In this document: positions 51,729-63,399 of the stretch, piece after piece
Layout of the letters: each line of letters begins with the position of its first letter
How positions within the stretch are numbered: position 1 is the stretch's first letter
Origin: Arsenophonus sp052174475
GTDB lineage: Bacteria > Pseudomonadota > Gammaproteobacteria > Enterobacterales > Enterobacteriaceae
Assembly: GCA_052174475.1 (NCBI GenBank)
Contig: JBQMRO010000058.1
Location: forward strand, 62,001-126,000
Direction of reading: 5' to 3'
DNA length: 64,000 nucleotides
Program-made: the position numbers and the translations under genes
Notes under the pieces: generated by a model
What the model was told of the DNA's origin: nothing
Seen by the model: the letters and a program-made list of their open reading frames with translations, nothing else
Database searches by the model: none

Positions 51729-52547
51729 ATGTCATATCGCGTCATTGCTTTAGATCTTGATGGTACCCTACTAAATCCACAAAAACAAATCTTACCACAG
51801 TCTTTAACAGCTATAAACCAAGCTCGTCGGCAAGGAATCAAAGTTATTATTGCTACCGGCCGGCATCATGTTTCAATTCATCCATTTTATCAAGCACTGA
51901 ATTTAGATACACCAGCAATTTGTTGCAATGGTACTTATCTCTATGACTACCAGGCTAAAAAAGTACTAGAATCTGATCCGCTATCAATAGAAGAAGCGAC
52001 TAAAGTGATTGCATATTTGAAAGATACTGATATCAATCACTTGATGTATGTTGATGACGCTATGCTATATCAACAGTATAATGATACTATCGAAGAAACG
52101 TTAAAATGGGCAGATTCTTTACCTAAAAATCAACGTCCAAATATTTATAAAGTTGATAACTTCAACACAGTAATTCAACAGGTTACTGCTATTTGGAAAT
52201 TTGCCACTTATACACCTGATATTAAAAAATTACGCCTTTTTAGGCAAACTATTCAACAAGAGCTAAAGCTTGCTTGCGAATGGTCATGGTTCGATCAAGT
52301 CGATATTGCTAAAAAAGGCAATAGCAAAGGTTTGCGTTTACAACGCTGGGTAGAATCACAAGGCTTAGCGATGAAAGATGTAATCGCTTTTGGTGATAAT
52401 TTTAATGATGTCAGCATGCTAACGGCTGCAAATCTTGGCGTTGCAATGGGTAATAGTTGTGATGAGGTGAAAAAATATGCTGATATAATTACTGATCAAA
52501 ATAGCAAGCCAGGGATTGCTAAAGTGATACAAAAATATGTGTTATAA
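51729..52547 (+). CDS. ybhA: YbhA, HAD-family phosphatase (pyridoxal phosphate phosphatase)
   Basis: 272 residues, the length of E. coli YbhA, a Cof-type (IIB) haloacid-dehalogenase phosphatase that dephosphorylates pyridoxal 5'-phosphate and some sugar phosphates. HAD motif I is ALDLDGTLL (nucleophile D9, acid D11). Motif II is ATGRHH (about 43-48), motif III the lysine of KKGNSKGLRL (near 200) and motif IV FGDNFNDVSML. The stretch NLDTPAICCNGTYLYDYQAK is almost identical to YbhA and distinguishes it from YidA or YbiV. Ribosome site GAGG before the ATG at 51729. It stands alone between IS relics, so its promoter must lie in the upstream repeat-rich DNA. Confidence 0.93.
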   Translation: MSYRVIALDLDGTLLNPQKQILPQSLTAINQARRQGIKVIIATGRHHVSIHPFYQALNLDTPAICCNGTYLYDYQAKKVLESDPLSIEEATKVIAYLKDTDINHLMYVDDAMLYQQYNDTIEETLKWADSLPKNQRPNIYKVDNFNTVIQQVTAIWKFATYTPDIKKLRLFRQTIQQELKLACEWSWFDQVDIAKKGNSKGLRLQRWVESQGLAMKDVIAFGDNFNDVSMLTAANLGVAMGNSCDEVKKYADIITDQNSKPGIAKVIQKYVL

Positions 52548-52620
52548 ACACTGTAAAGTTATTTACATAACAAGGGAATAATCTTTTTTAACTCTTACGT
52601 CCCAGAAGATAATATGTTTT

Positions 52621-53038
52621 TGGCTATGTTAGCAAAAGGTTAATGCTTTACTCGCAGAGTAATTTATAGCTACATATGCATTTCAACTGTTGTGCTTTCA
52701 AATAATATTCTCTAGGAGAAATAATTCGATAAATAAGATCCTACACCATTAAATCTAATCAGGCATCCTTTTAATCGACTAAAATAACCGTTCACAATTT
52801 GAATGTAGAATTTATTTTACCAATAACTTTCTGATTACTAACATTATTAAGCGATTGTTGATAATTTCATAGTCGCTGCCAAAGGGGTTTTTTGTAATTT
52901 AGTTCCATTCAAGCAAAAGATAGACTCTTTATTGATGATCTTTTTAAGAAAACGCCTAAAATACTCTGCATTAAACTCTTCAAGAATTTTATCGCTTACA
53001 TGACCCATTATTGTTTCTGGCGATTGAAGTTATTAATA
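52621..53038 (-). mobile_element. IS1595-family relic, truncated by IS256
   Basis: Starts with the terminal GGCTATGTTAGCAAAAG and follows the other copies for about 420 bp, ending where IS256 sequence takes over near 53038. Confidence 0.68.
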
Positions 53039-53039
53039 A

Positions 53040-54400
53040 ATCTGATGTATGCTTGTCAAGCTCTGCGATCTTATGCTTCATAAATCTATTCTTCATCCTT
53101 AAATTGGATATTGTTTACCACCAAGCTCAGCAGAGCTAAGCTAGTTAGGGTGATTACAGCTATTCTGAGCAGAAAGGAGAACAGATTAGATACCATTGAA
53201 GGATTATTTTTCTCGAAATACAGCGCTTTGCACCTAAACTGCATAGCTTCACACTGCCGCAAAAGCCGATTTAATTAGATTCGTCGTTCTTATTTCCTGC
53301 CACTGCTGCATTGACAGGAAACCATAGAATGGTAGCTGCTCTTCTTAATCTCTCCCTGAACTTCTTAATTGGTGCAGGATATATGCTAAAAACCTTCCTA
53401 ACAAAATATCAAGGAATTTATTAGCGATATTAGAACTCTCTGCTATTTAAATCTTCTGCAACTAACCCTTAACTTTCGGTGTCACTTACCTTTGGCAAGT
53501 GAAGTGCTAACATATTAAATATTTTATATAGGTAATAACATTGGTCCTGCTACATGCTCGGAAATATTTTTACTATTACATTCCAAAAACTAATGGCATA
53601 TCTCCCTTAGAAAATCTATTGGATACGGTTAAGCTACGCACCTCTAAGCCATTTAGAGGTGGATATAGTGCGATTCTAACTTTTAATAATTATTTTCGAC
53701 TACACGATCTCCTTATGTCTATGCGCAGTGCTCCTTATAATGAGCAGAAGGTAAAGGCGATTAGCTTATCTAACAGGAAAATATATATCATCAGAACAGA
53801 AATAAACGTTAATGGTATCGCTAAATCACGCAAGTATTACATTGCTTGCGCTCTTTAAGTCATCCGGGTTTCAATCTGCTGACTCGTACTAGAAAAGAGA
53901 TTACGTACTTTTATCGTTAAGTACTCTCAAGGCTTCGTGAAAATCACCGGTGGATAATATTTCGCATACGCAGGATATGGTAGTAACTCTTCTCCGATTT
54001 TTAGATGCTTCAGATAAGCCAATAGCAAAGAGCTATTTAAGCATATTCCGTTACTGCTGCGATCCCCCTTTTAATCTTAAGCACTTTAATCTTAACATCG
54101 ACAATGACCAGTCTTCTGGGTTCTCTGTAGCAAATAACCGTTATGGTCGACAATATGAGACCACCTTTGATAAGGTGGAGAGTTGAGCATGCTGCTGTAG
54201 CATGCTTTCGAGCACCATCTCAACAGACATGATATCAGATAACTCATATGATTACGGGTGATTCATTAAATGGATAATAGCAGGTAGTATCTACTTTCGC
54301 GGATACTTTATGACAGACTTTTATGGCATATTATCTATATTTTATTAAAATAATTTATAAAATTAACCAGTATGATACACTACACACATCTCCGAAATCT
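53040..54400 (-). mobile_element. IS256-family relic, near full length
   Basis: Minus-strand copy. The 3' end near 53075 matches the 38.46 kb and 48.5 kb copies, and the 5' end near 54330-54400 matches their starts. The plus-strand open frame at 53541-53858 is an antisense by-product. Many stops. Confidence 0.68.
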
Positions 54401-54595
54401 CATAGACTAAAAATAAGTATAACTCATTTTTTGTTCATGACAATATATGTTTACTTTTAAAAATGCTATCCTATTATAGGATGATTATGAACGTCTCAAA
54501 TTAAGAATAAAATAAATTGTACTTTTTATATTGTCTATAATAGACATAGTAAATAAATTGCAGATTATAAATAAAATTTAGTTTAAGGAAATATG

Positions 54596-54830
54596 ATGTT
54601 TACTGTTATTTTTTGTCGCTCTAGTTTCCCACATTGTGTCAGTAGAAAAATTACTATAAAATTAAAACATAAACGTGATGATTTTAATCATAATCTATCT
54701 TGATATACAGAAGATAGGATCACTTTATCTGAATTAGCTAAAAAGTAAATAAACCTGTTAAGATAGTTCATTAAAATTTTTAATGAACAACATATGGGTG
54801 GTTGTTCAGACTATTAAACCTATGCAAAAT
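54596..54830 (+). pseudogene. grxA: grxA pseudogene (glutaredoxin 1)
   Basis: With start ATG at 54596 and ribosome site AAGGA, one frame follows GrxA: FTVIFCRSSFPHCVSRKITI (family 'QTVIFGRSGCPYCVRAKDLA'), then KHKRDDFNHN. After a stop come TEDRITLSELAKK (family 'AEGITKEDLQQKAG'), FNEQHMGGCSDY (family 'VDQQHIGGYTDF') and TYAK. Four in-frame stops but almost no frameshift, so inactivation is mainly by substitution. The first active-site cysteine of CPYC is also gone (FPHC). Confidence 0.93.
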
Positions 54831-55029
54831 ATTTATTTTTTTAAGTATCTGATTTTATCAACAAAAATTGTTTTTTTAAATTTAAATGTAAACTTTCAAC
54901 CATAAATTACAAAAAAATTTTTAATTAAAAAATACTTTTCTTCTGTAAGAAGTTTATGAAAAATAAATAGGCATAAATTATCCCACTGCACTGCATTTCT
55001 TTAAAATGTTCCTAAATTGTTAAGGAATC
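54831..55029. other. AT-rich spacer after grxA relic
   Basis: No gene recognisable. Leads into the terminator below. Confidence 0.4.
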
Positions 55030-55070
55030 CGATAGTTTTAATTATCACCTATTTAAACTATCGATTTTTT
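55030..55070 (+). terminator. Rho-independent terminator
   Basis: Stem CGATAGTTT/AAACTATCG (9 bp) with a 16-base loop, directly followed by ATTTTTTG. About 200 bp after the dead grxA on the plus strand. It is intact although the gene it probably served is not. Confidence 0.75.
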
Positions 55071-58000
55071 GTTTATCACTAACTAATTAATTGTTTGGTC
55101 CAAGACAATTACTAGATCCTCGTCGCATTGACTTACTTAGGGTAATATCCTTACAAAGAGATATAAATTTAGAGCAAATATCATTATGATAGATCCTTAT
55201 TATCATGATATTTTACTTTTAACTATGTCATTCAATAGCCATATTATCATGAATAGAGTTTTCGATAAGAGTCTGTGTAATGATTCAAGAATAAATAGTT
55301 AAATCTATTAAACAAATAATGATTTTTTCAGAAGAAATAATTGTAACAAAAGAATCTTGCCATACAGCAGCACATGCGAAGTCATGTGTAGCTATCACAT
55401 TCCACACAGCCCATCCTCTATATTGTACCTACCAAATAGGTGAGATAAAGATTGTGGTGTAGTCATCATCTGTGTATAACGGCTTGTATTATAGCAGGTG
55501 GTATTAACGTTATATATTATATGTCATTGCCAGACAATTGGGCTGTCACCCAATTACATTGCTTCTGAATTGATTGACTGTCCAGCACGACCATTTACCT
55601 CGCCATCCGAGCTTTTGCAATCGTGTCTCGCTGTCAATATATTAATAAAGTCTTTCCAGGATATTTCTTTGATAATGACCCGATTCACCTCATAACGAAT
55701 GATACTTAGTGCATCTAGCTGTACTACTTTTGTAACTAAATATCCTAGGTAAATCGACTGTAGCAATTGCTAGAAACAGTTTCAAATAACGTCATAGTTC
55801 TTGACGTGGAAATAGGCAATAATCTCTTTTAATGACAGACGAGCAACGACACCCAAATCAATTAAATTTAGCATCGAAACGTACACCTTTACCCTTACAG
55901 TGCAAAGGTAGCACGAATCAGCAGTTCAATCATGGTAATCGTCCATCTCGAAATATAAGATCGAGCCTAGCTCCCCCACCGCTGCATCTCTGACCTATAT
56001 TCTTACGGATAAGGACTACCACACACCCCTATAGGAAGTAACGTGTCAAAACTAGTGTTTAACCACGAAGAGTTCTTAAATTCTCTCTTCAGTACATTCA
56101 GCACGTCAATTATCGGTGTTGACTATATGTCGGTCAAAGGCATGGGAATCTTTAGTTTTTCATATATCCATGAATACTATTATCCATCCCAATTATCAGG
56201 TTAATGATCGCGTCCAAAAGGCAGATATGTTCTTGCTCTCAATCGTATTAAACACCAGGCAAGATAACTGTTTTTCAAACAGAACAGAGTTATCCAGCAC
56301 CCACAGCGGATAAATTACATTGTGGTAAAGGTTTACAATAGCTGACGTAAATCAGCATTACAGATCTCCTTACCGACCAGATTATATACCTCTCAAGCGA
56401 AATTTTTATCTCCTAGCCTATAAGGTAACCATCTCGCGGGATCGTTTAGATATAGCGCGCGTGCCAGGTAATAATTGCATAAAAAGTTAAACTGACTATC
56501 ACCGGCTCGCATTATTGCGCTTTTTTTATTATACATTCGCACCGTCAGGATGTCTCCTGACCCGCAGCAGTAAACCCGTAAATCTTCAGAAACTTAAAAA
56601 AATCCTATACGTTATAATTTCTTGAAGATAAACGACCAATATTGAGTATGCTTACCAGCTATCTAGCTACCTTAGTAGTCTTGTTTTATCCTTAATCTTA
56701 ATAAGAAATCCAGTTAAACGGCTATAACATTTGCTTATCATAGCTGCCATATTGCACCCGCTCGCAGTAATTGTCGAAATTGACACAGAGAAAACTGCCG
56801 GATTACGATAGTGGAAGTAATCAGGAAACTTACCATCGATCCAGTTCCAGATAATTTCCTGCATCACATAGTCTTTGACTAGACGGCGATGACATCAAAT
56901 AGTGCATTGCCAAACTATGCCGCGATCAGTGAGCTTCTCTTTCAACGCCAGCGCCTAAATTTTTTCTTGGACGTTGAATGGGTTTATTTAACCAGCTTGA
57001 ATATCCCAATTTCACGCTGTGCGCACCATGGTAGCGCTTACTAAGTTCAAAAAAATGGGTGACTTTTTTCGAAATTAACGATCAAAACCACCAGAGCGGT
57101 TATATCATCGATCTCTACTGCCAAAAATAGAATGCAGCGCAGTTAGGGATGTAATGAACGCAGATTCTTTAGGACACGGATAGCCATCTCTAGAATATCA
57201 GTCTTTATCATCTAGGTATACGGTAAAAACATCAGCAATTTCCTATGAATAAAATAAGATATTTCATTAATAGCATTTTTTCTCATCGGTATTATCATTA
57301 TTATATCTGACGTCGTAAGCATATTCATGCCTCGTATACTGGCAGACAATGCCTTACAAGAGCTCCCTCATCCAACACAAAATCGTCTAAACGTAGGCGA
57401 CTCCAATTGGATCATACAGACACGCCATCGTCATAAGTACTATGACGTACCGCTCTACCTAAATATCTGAATGCATATCCTTTCTTGCGACTCTTATCAA
57501 TTTGTAGTATACCGTTTAATTACCTTGACATGAAGAAAATCATATAATATCAATTGATAGCACCAGAATAAAATTCTGCGCCTCCAATTAATCTTTAAGC
57601 TTGAACATCCATTCGCATAGCATTTATGTTAGTGAACGCAATCCATCATATCAGGATTAAAATGTACTATAGCGACCTCAAACAAGATACCCGCCGTTAC
57701 CGATATGGAGTTAGGGTCTGACTTCACTAGATATATGGTAACCAGCTCAGGATGCAGAGTATTATCTGCTTTTATTAGTCATATGTGATCTTGCGCGACT
57801 TGAGGTGCATGACTCTCCCTTACACTTAATCAAATCTGGAGTGACGCTAGTACCAAAATTACTAACAGATCACCATTCAGTTGGAATTTCCTCACTAAAA
57901 TAGTAACAAAAGTCCCACGCAAAAGTTGCTGTCGCCACCTCAAGATTCCTATAACAGTAGTCTGCAACCTTGGCTTTGCTCTAAGTTCTACAGTTCAAAT

Positions 58001-58149
58001 TCCAGTTTAACTTCAAAGCCTAGAGATTGGGCACATAATATGCCGGTGGCAATTTTGTTTTAATAAGTTGCCGTGGATAGGATAGGTACCTATTGAACTT
58101 ATTCCGTTGGTACGCAGTCGTATTTCTCTTCGGTATATTCGCTATTTAG
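55071..58149. other. Relic stretch of mixed composition, unidentified
   Basis: About 3 kb without an intact gene, but much of it (roughly 55.4-57.9 kb) is visibly richer in G+C than typical spacer here. The trinucleotide texture suggests recently dead genes. The best minus-strand reading is at 56.67-56.95 kb: LKEKLTDRGIVWQC, then VMQEIIWNWIDGKFPDYFHY, then RNPAVFSVSIS. It looks like genuine protein but I cannot assign it. The same holds for NILTARHDCKSSDGEVNGRA at 55.6 kb. With the recombinase relic at 60.5-61 kb it may be an eroded prophage or integrated element; that is inference. Confidence 0.4.
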
Positions 58150-59205
58150 GCATTTTATGAGATTATTTTTACAAATATTATTGCTTCTCTTACAGAAAAA
58201 TTTGTAGTCACTCTGTATTTCAATTGTTCTGGTTTTAAAAACCTCCTCTAGGCAAGATAATTTGTTAAATAAAACAACCTAATACCATAAAACCTACTCA
58301 GATATTTTTTAATCAGATGATATAACTATTTATATTTTGAATCTAGAATTCATTAGAAATAACTTTATGATTACCTAACATTACTAGGTGATAGTTACTA
58401 ATTTTATGCTCTAGAAAAAATTTCGTACTATTTAATTCCATCTAAGCTAAGAATGGATTCTTTATCGATAATCAGCTTAAGAAAATAGCTAATACACTCT
58501 GTATTAAATTCTTCAAGAATCTGATTCTTTACATTACTAACCCCATCTTAATCTTAAGTAATTAAGATCGCAATTCGTTTCTTTATTTTATCTCTTCCTC
58601 TCTCCCCCACATTTTCTAGATTTTCTATATAGAAAGTAATGCTTCCTTTCCATAGATTAGAGAAATATTTCGTTAGCTTCAATAATAGCACTTAATACAT
58701 TTCTATTGATTTTATCACTTAAGAAAGGAGGCAGTGACGAAATCTAAACCCCTATTTCAAATCAATGCCTGTTTGTTTTGTTAACTCTTGTAAAGTCAAG
58801 CTATTCAACATACATCACAGATAAGTAAATCATTTATTCTTGTAATGTAGTTTTACTAAACACTTACAATAAGATTGTTCAATTTTTTTCTGGAGTTAGG
58901 AATTTTTGCAATGATATCTCTGTAATCCTAATGAATATTAAGATAATTGGGACGTCACTTAACGGGTAAGATGGTTCACTGTGAGAATATTGGCAGGATA
59001 AAGTAAAATTGATTTATTCGATATATAAATCAATATCATCCGACAGATGATCACCGAGCTAACTAATGAGATACAGCTTTATATTGGCAGTAAGTGAGGA
59101 GAAGTCTCTTTGATCTATATGACTGATTGCTTTTTATAACAACCGTTATAGCAAAATTATTTATACAGTATAAGGAATTTCTACAAACAATGTTTGTCAA
59201 AATAG
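58150..59205 (-). mobile_element. IS1595-family relic, near full length
   Basis: Aligns along its length with the 1.95 kb copy and ends with ACAATGTTTGTCAAAATAG near 59205. It sits inside the richer-composition stretch, splitting it in two. Non-functional. Confidence 0.7.
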
Positions 59206-60530
59206 CTATTTATACAGGTTATAGCTCCATAGTTTTCAGTATCTTGGCGGCCAGGGATTACCCATTCATAATAAGAGATGGCAATACAGTTCTTCGCTAA
59301 TCTCCTTATCCATGATTGCGTGCGAAACAGGGATATTCCTTGCTCCCTCACGCATTGCGCATCCGCATCCTGAACATAGACATTAAACAGGTTATCGGCA
59401 ACCCTTATGGATAGAAATCAGTTACACCACGTGGTTTTTCCGCACATATTGAGTACCAACGCCACTTTTTAGGAATCTCTTCAAGAACTTTATAGGAAAA
59501 CCAACTTGTCAGTCACCATTTCACTCTGAAAAATATAAAGATTAGAATAAAGTGGCGAGAGTTTAAACCCCCTAAATTTTAAAGCTACCGAATAAAAAGC
59601 GGTTATGTATTATGATTTTCTTGTATTTTTCTGTCTCAGAACATGGACTCATAAACATCATATCAGCCTGAGCAACAGCTGCTTAAAGGTATGAGTAAAT
59701 AACGCGAAATCGGCAATATATTCCAATGCCAATTTATTTTTTCTGTCGACGTAAAATACATTGTATATCCGCTATCTCGTCACGAAACTTGCTGGCCATA
59801 ATAACATTATACTCAGTTTTGTACTCATGTCATGGAAGGTACGGCTGGATTTTTCAACAATGCACAACACCTCGGGTCTTATAGAGTAATCAATGTTTTT
59901 ATAAGTTATAAGCGTTGGTATATTTTCGAGTAACTCCAGCAATTCTAGCACATCAACGCGCAAATATTGTGGCGGCATCATATGCAGGTGAATTTTGCGC
60001 TGATCGGCTAATCAGGTCATAGGATATGTAATAACTGTTTAAGAGTTCGCGTTAGCTATTTTTATAAAAATCAACGTAACGAAAACAGGATCACCCATTG
60101 AAACAGATGAGAATCAGCTATAAGTCAAGCTAATTAACAACCACATCGATTTGATAATGTGGCGTTTGAACTACTTCAATATATTGAAGTGTCTTACTGA
60201 TGACATTGTACAGGAGAATGATCAGTTTAGCGACATTCCTTAACATCATATTGATTTTTATCATTGGGTTATCTCCTCATAAAATCTTACGTTATACCTT
60301 ATCTAACAAAATCATGCAGATTTAGTTCTCTATCTGATGACTCAGCCATGCTCACATAACGCTTCACTGATGGCATCAGCTGCTTTCTCGGCATAAACCG
60401 CTATAAGCGGGATTTCTTTCTTACGTTTACAACTAATCTACTCTGTGCACACTCATTGTGCAGAAAGTGATATCTTAAGCGAAACATAGATAAATACTGG
60501 ACTACTTTTTCTTCCATTAATGCAACTAAA
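59206..60530. other. Relic stretch continuing past IS1595, unidentified
   Basis: Minus-strand frames show protein-like text that I cannot assign. An ATG near 60264 opens MIKINMMLRNVAKLIILLYN, followed by YQIDVVV. Another frame (59772-59981) reads MPPQYLRVDVLELLELLENI, then PTLITYKNIDYSIRPEVLCI. Later text near 59400 reads IPKKWRWYSICAEKPRGVTD. Composition is like the 55-58 kb stretch, so both are probably parts of one dead element interrupted by IS1595. Confidence 0.4.
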
Positions 60531-60559
60531 TTATATTGTTATTTTTTATCAGAGGTACT

Positions 60560-61005
60560 TTAGTCTATTCAAATGGTGCGGTCACACTGGATAATATTGT
60601 ATATGCTGATCAATAAAAATCCATACAGTAATGCTAGTTGTTTTCTACTCTGATCGGACTCAAGTATTTTTTAGTATGGTAGTGGTTATGTAGAAAAATG
60701 ATCAAAGTCTACTTTGCCGATATAACCCTGTTTTTTACCACGAATAAAAACTTGCCTGAATATACTCAAGAATCAGTTCCCGCTCTATTTGTGCTTTCAT
60801 GCTCATCACATAAAAAACAGCCTGCTGATGAAGAGGCATTGATAGAATCCATTAAAATGTAAAATGAATCCTTTTATCTTCAAAATCGAAAATTAAACCA
60901 ATCAAATGTTTAATGCTAATTTTCTCAATCTGTGTAGCTTCCAAACGACTAAGGTGTCACCTGATTTTAAGAAGTTTAAGACGCATTTTAAATCTTAATC
61001 TCTTA
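60560..61005 (-). pseudogene. Serine recombinase (Pin/Gin/Tn3-resolvase type) pseudogene
   Basis: Minus-strand readings in several frames: LNFLKSGDTLVVWKLHRL near 60970 (family 'LR.GDTLVVWKLDRLGRS'), IKHLIGLIFDFEDKRIHFT near 60890 (family 'LKHLV.LI..L..RGV.F.S'), then MDSINASSSAGCF near 60850 (family 'IDT.T..GRFFFHVMAS'). MKAQIERELILEYIQA near 60790 follows (family 'LAEMERELI.ERT.AGL'). The N-terminal catalytic serine region is not seen, and the helix-turn-helix end is lost. Such enzymes invert or resolve DNA in phages, transposons and plasmids. This one supports a mobile origin for the flanking DNA. Confidence 0.88.
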
Positions 61006-63399
61006 TCTATTTTTCTACTGACTTTACCCCTAAAATATGTTCACAATTTAAGAAAAAAACGATTTTCGTTATAAATTTTTGTTAGTTATTTTTTTAAATT
61101 CGCTTATATAGTCTATTATTATTTTAACCCTTTCTACTATCTCTAAAAACCTTTTTATTACTGATTTTAATTAATATTTTAGCTAAATTTAAGATTTAAA
61201 AAAATCTAGTTCAATGCAACTATAAATCTAGTTAAAAATACAACATCAAACCATCATAAATTAACATCAAAATATTGACTTAAAATGTGCATCTAACCGC
61301 TATAGATCTTCATGGTATTATAGTAGAAGTATTCGTATCGAAATTCTTGTAAGCGTTTTATTCTCTTAGCCTACTAAGAGCTCCACAACAAACTGGTTTA
61401 TCTGAAACAAGTGACCATTCAATAAGATTGAATATCTGCTCTTGACTCTTGCTTATCCATCAGCCAAAATTATTCATTTATGTTATGAATCTATTCTGAA
61501 ATAGAATACTTGAAGTAAGGTAAATTACTTGGTCGTAAAATTTTAAACTCGCAATCTGACGCGCTATTCAGAAAATTTAAACTGAGTGAAGGATGGGTGA
61601 ACAAACTGTTAACTCAAGTCTTCCGCCAAAAGACGCGTTTATTGTAATAGCAGAAGTTAAAATAGACTGCAATGCAACCTTATTCTTCAATTTCTAGCAA
61701 GAATATAAAAGGCATTTTAATTCATTTCGTGTAACAAGAACTATAAGGAAACCTGTCCAAGCAACGTTATGTTAACTACATTTTCAGGGTAACCTGATGT
61801 TCAATTTTACCCTGCTTTCTATGATACTTTCGGCTACTCAATATCTAACGCGATATTAATATTAAGTTAATTTATAAACACACTGTATTTTCCAGCTCAA
61901 ACAGTTAGGCTTTTTAACTTCTGTAACTATATCGAAGTCTAAAGCATCCTGTACAATTCTACAAATTTTCCGCCCATTAAGTAGATAATCTAGCTTATTA
62001 TGAGCAGTTTACTACTTGATTTCATCTGTTATTGCAGCGCCGCGAAACAACCTAATAATCGATAAAACACCATTTTCGGTTAAGCCGACTCTTTAGGTCA
62101 TTCTGATAAATACTTTTTCTTATATTCCCATCTTTAGTACATAAATCGCTGATATCATCACCGATCAAGGTATTACCCGTTGTCTTCACGCTTGACTTTC
62201 ATAGTTTTCTGCTGAAAAGTTTCATTGCTCATACTAGCTCTGAGCATCTTCAAATATAAGAAAAATCGCATCAACAAAAATTATAGATCCTCCTTATCAA
62301 GAGGATCAGGTTGATAACATATAAAATATGTTAATATTCATCACATATTAACCACACATTTATCCAGATATCATTGATATTTTGCATGACTAGCCTCTGA
62401 ACTAAATCAGTATATTCATCAATATTAAAAATACTAACGCCTATAATCACCTGCAGTAGCTAATAATCATGATAACCTATCCTCGTAATATCTTAATTTC
62501 TTGAATATACCCCCAATCGAATTTCACGAAGAAAGGTATTATTTAAGCATTTACTGAGATTTTTTCTCCAAATTAGCCATGAACATTACCATTCTTTTAA
62601 TAAACAGCAACTCCACCGACCCATTAGATATGCAAATTGTTATAGGTTATTATGATCGTGCTATCAACATTAGCATCACCTAACCAATAGAGATTAATAT
62701 TACTCCAATTTTCCATTTTTGTTTATTGGTATGAATTACTAGATTTTCGTTACCATTGGCTCGTAAACTCTTAGTTATTATCGCCAATATGCACTGATTT
62801 GATCACATAGAGGTTTAAGTTAACGGGTTCCACCACACATCTATCCAGTGTATTTTGTATAATCTATTGTTTCTGTTAGACCAAATTTTATAACGAAATA
62901 CTTCCATTTATTCCACCAGAATAAAATTAAATCTTAAGGGTGATAAGGAAAATATATGACAAAAAAACAGAAACGTTTTCAACAAAAAACCTCACTTTCT
63001 TCTAGAAAGTGATAAATAAATCAACTATATTTCTCATAAATCCGTCAAAGTATAAGAAAATAATATAACATCCCCATCCTATATTTCAATATCATTGGAT
63101 AGATCAATAATAGCTAACACAAACAGATAAAATTGATTCCAAGCTAAATCCTTCTTAGATAGAAATTCAAAGCTTTCACCAAATAACAAGCTAAAAAATA
63201 ACCAAAAATTTCCTTTGCACAAAGATATTTAAAATATCCAACTCTAGATATCCAAAGTTAACGTGCTAGCAGCATAAACTAGATTTATATAATATATTTC
63301 AGGTAACGAAAAACTAAATATATTAACTAGCATAATAGAACTTCTACGAAACAGAACAATTTATTAAATCCACTATCCACTTGGATTTAATAATAAACA
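61006..63399. other. Long stretch without recognisable genes
   Basis: About 2.4 kb of AT-rich DNA. A few protein-like fragments, such as LFRKFKLSEGWVNKLLTQVF near 61570, cannot be assigned. I see no tRNA, no IS block shared with the other families, and no clear terminator after folE. Confidence 0.45.

Noticed and set aside
51729..52547. Assignment as YidA or YbiV
   Set aside because: The segment TPAICCNGTYLYDY and the overall alignment match YbhA rather than the other Cof-type phosphatases.
53541..53858. 105-codon plus-strand open frame
   Set aside because: Lies antisense to a dead minus-strand IS256 transposase that matches other copies; no protein-family resemblance of its own.
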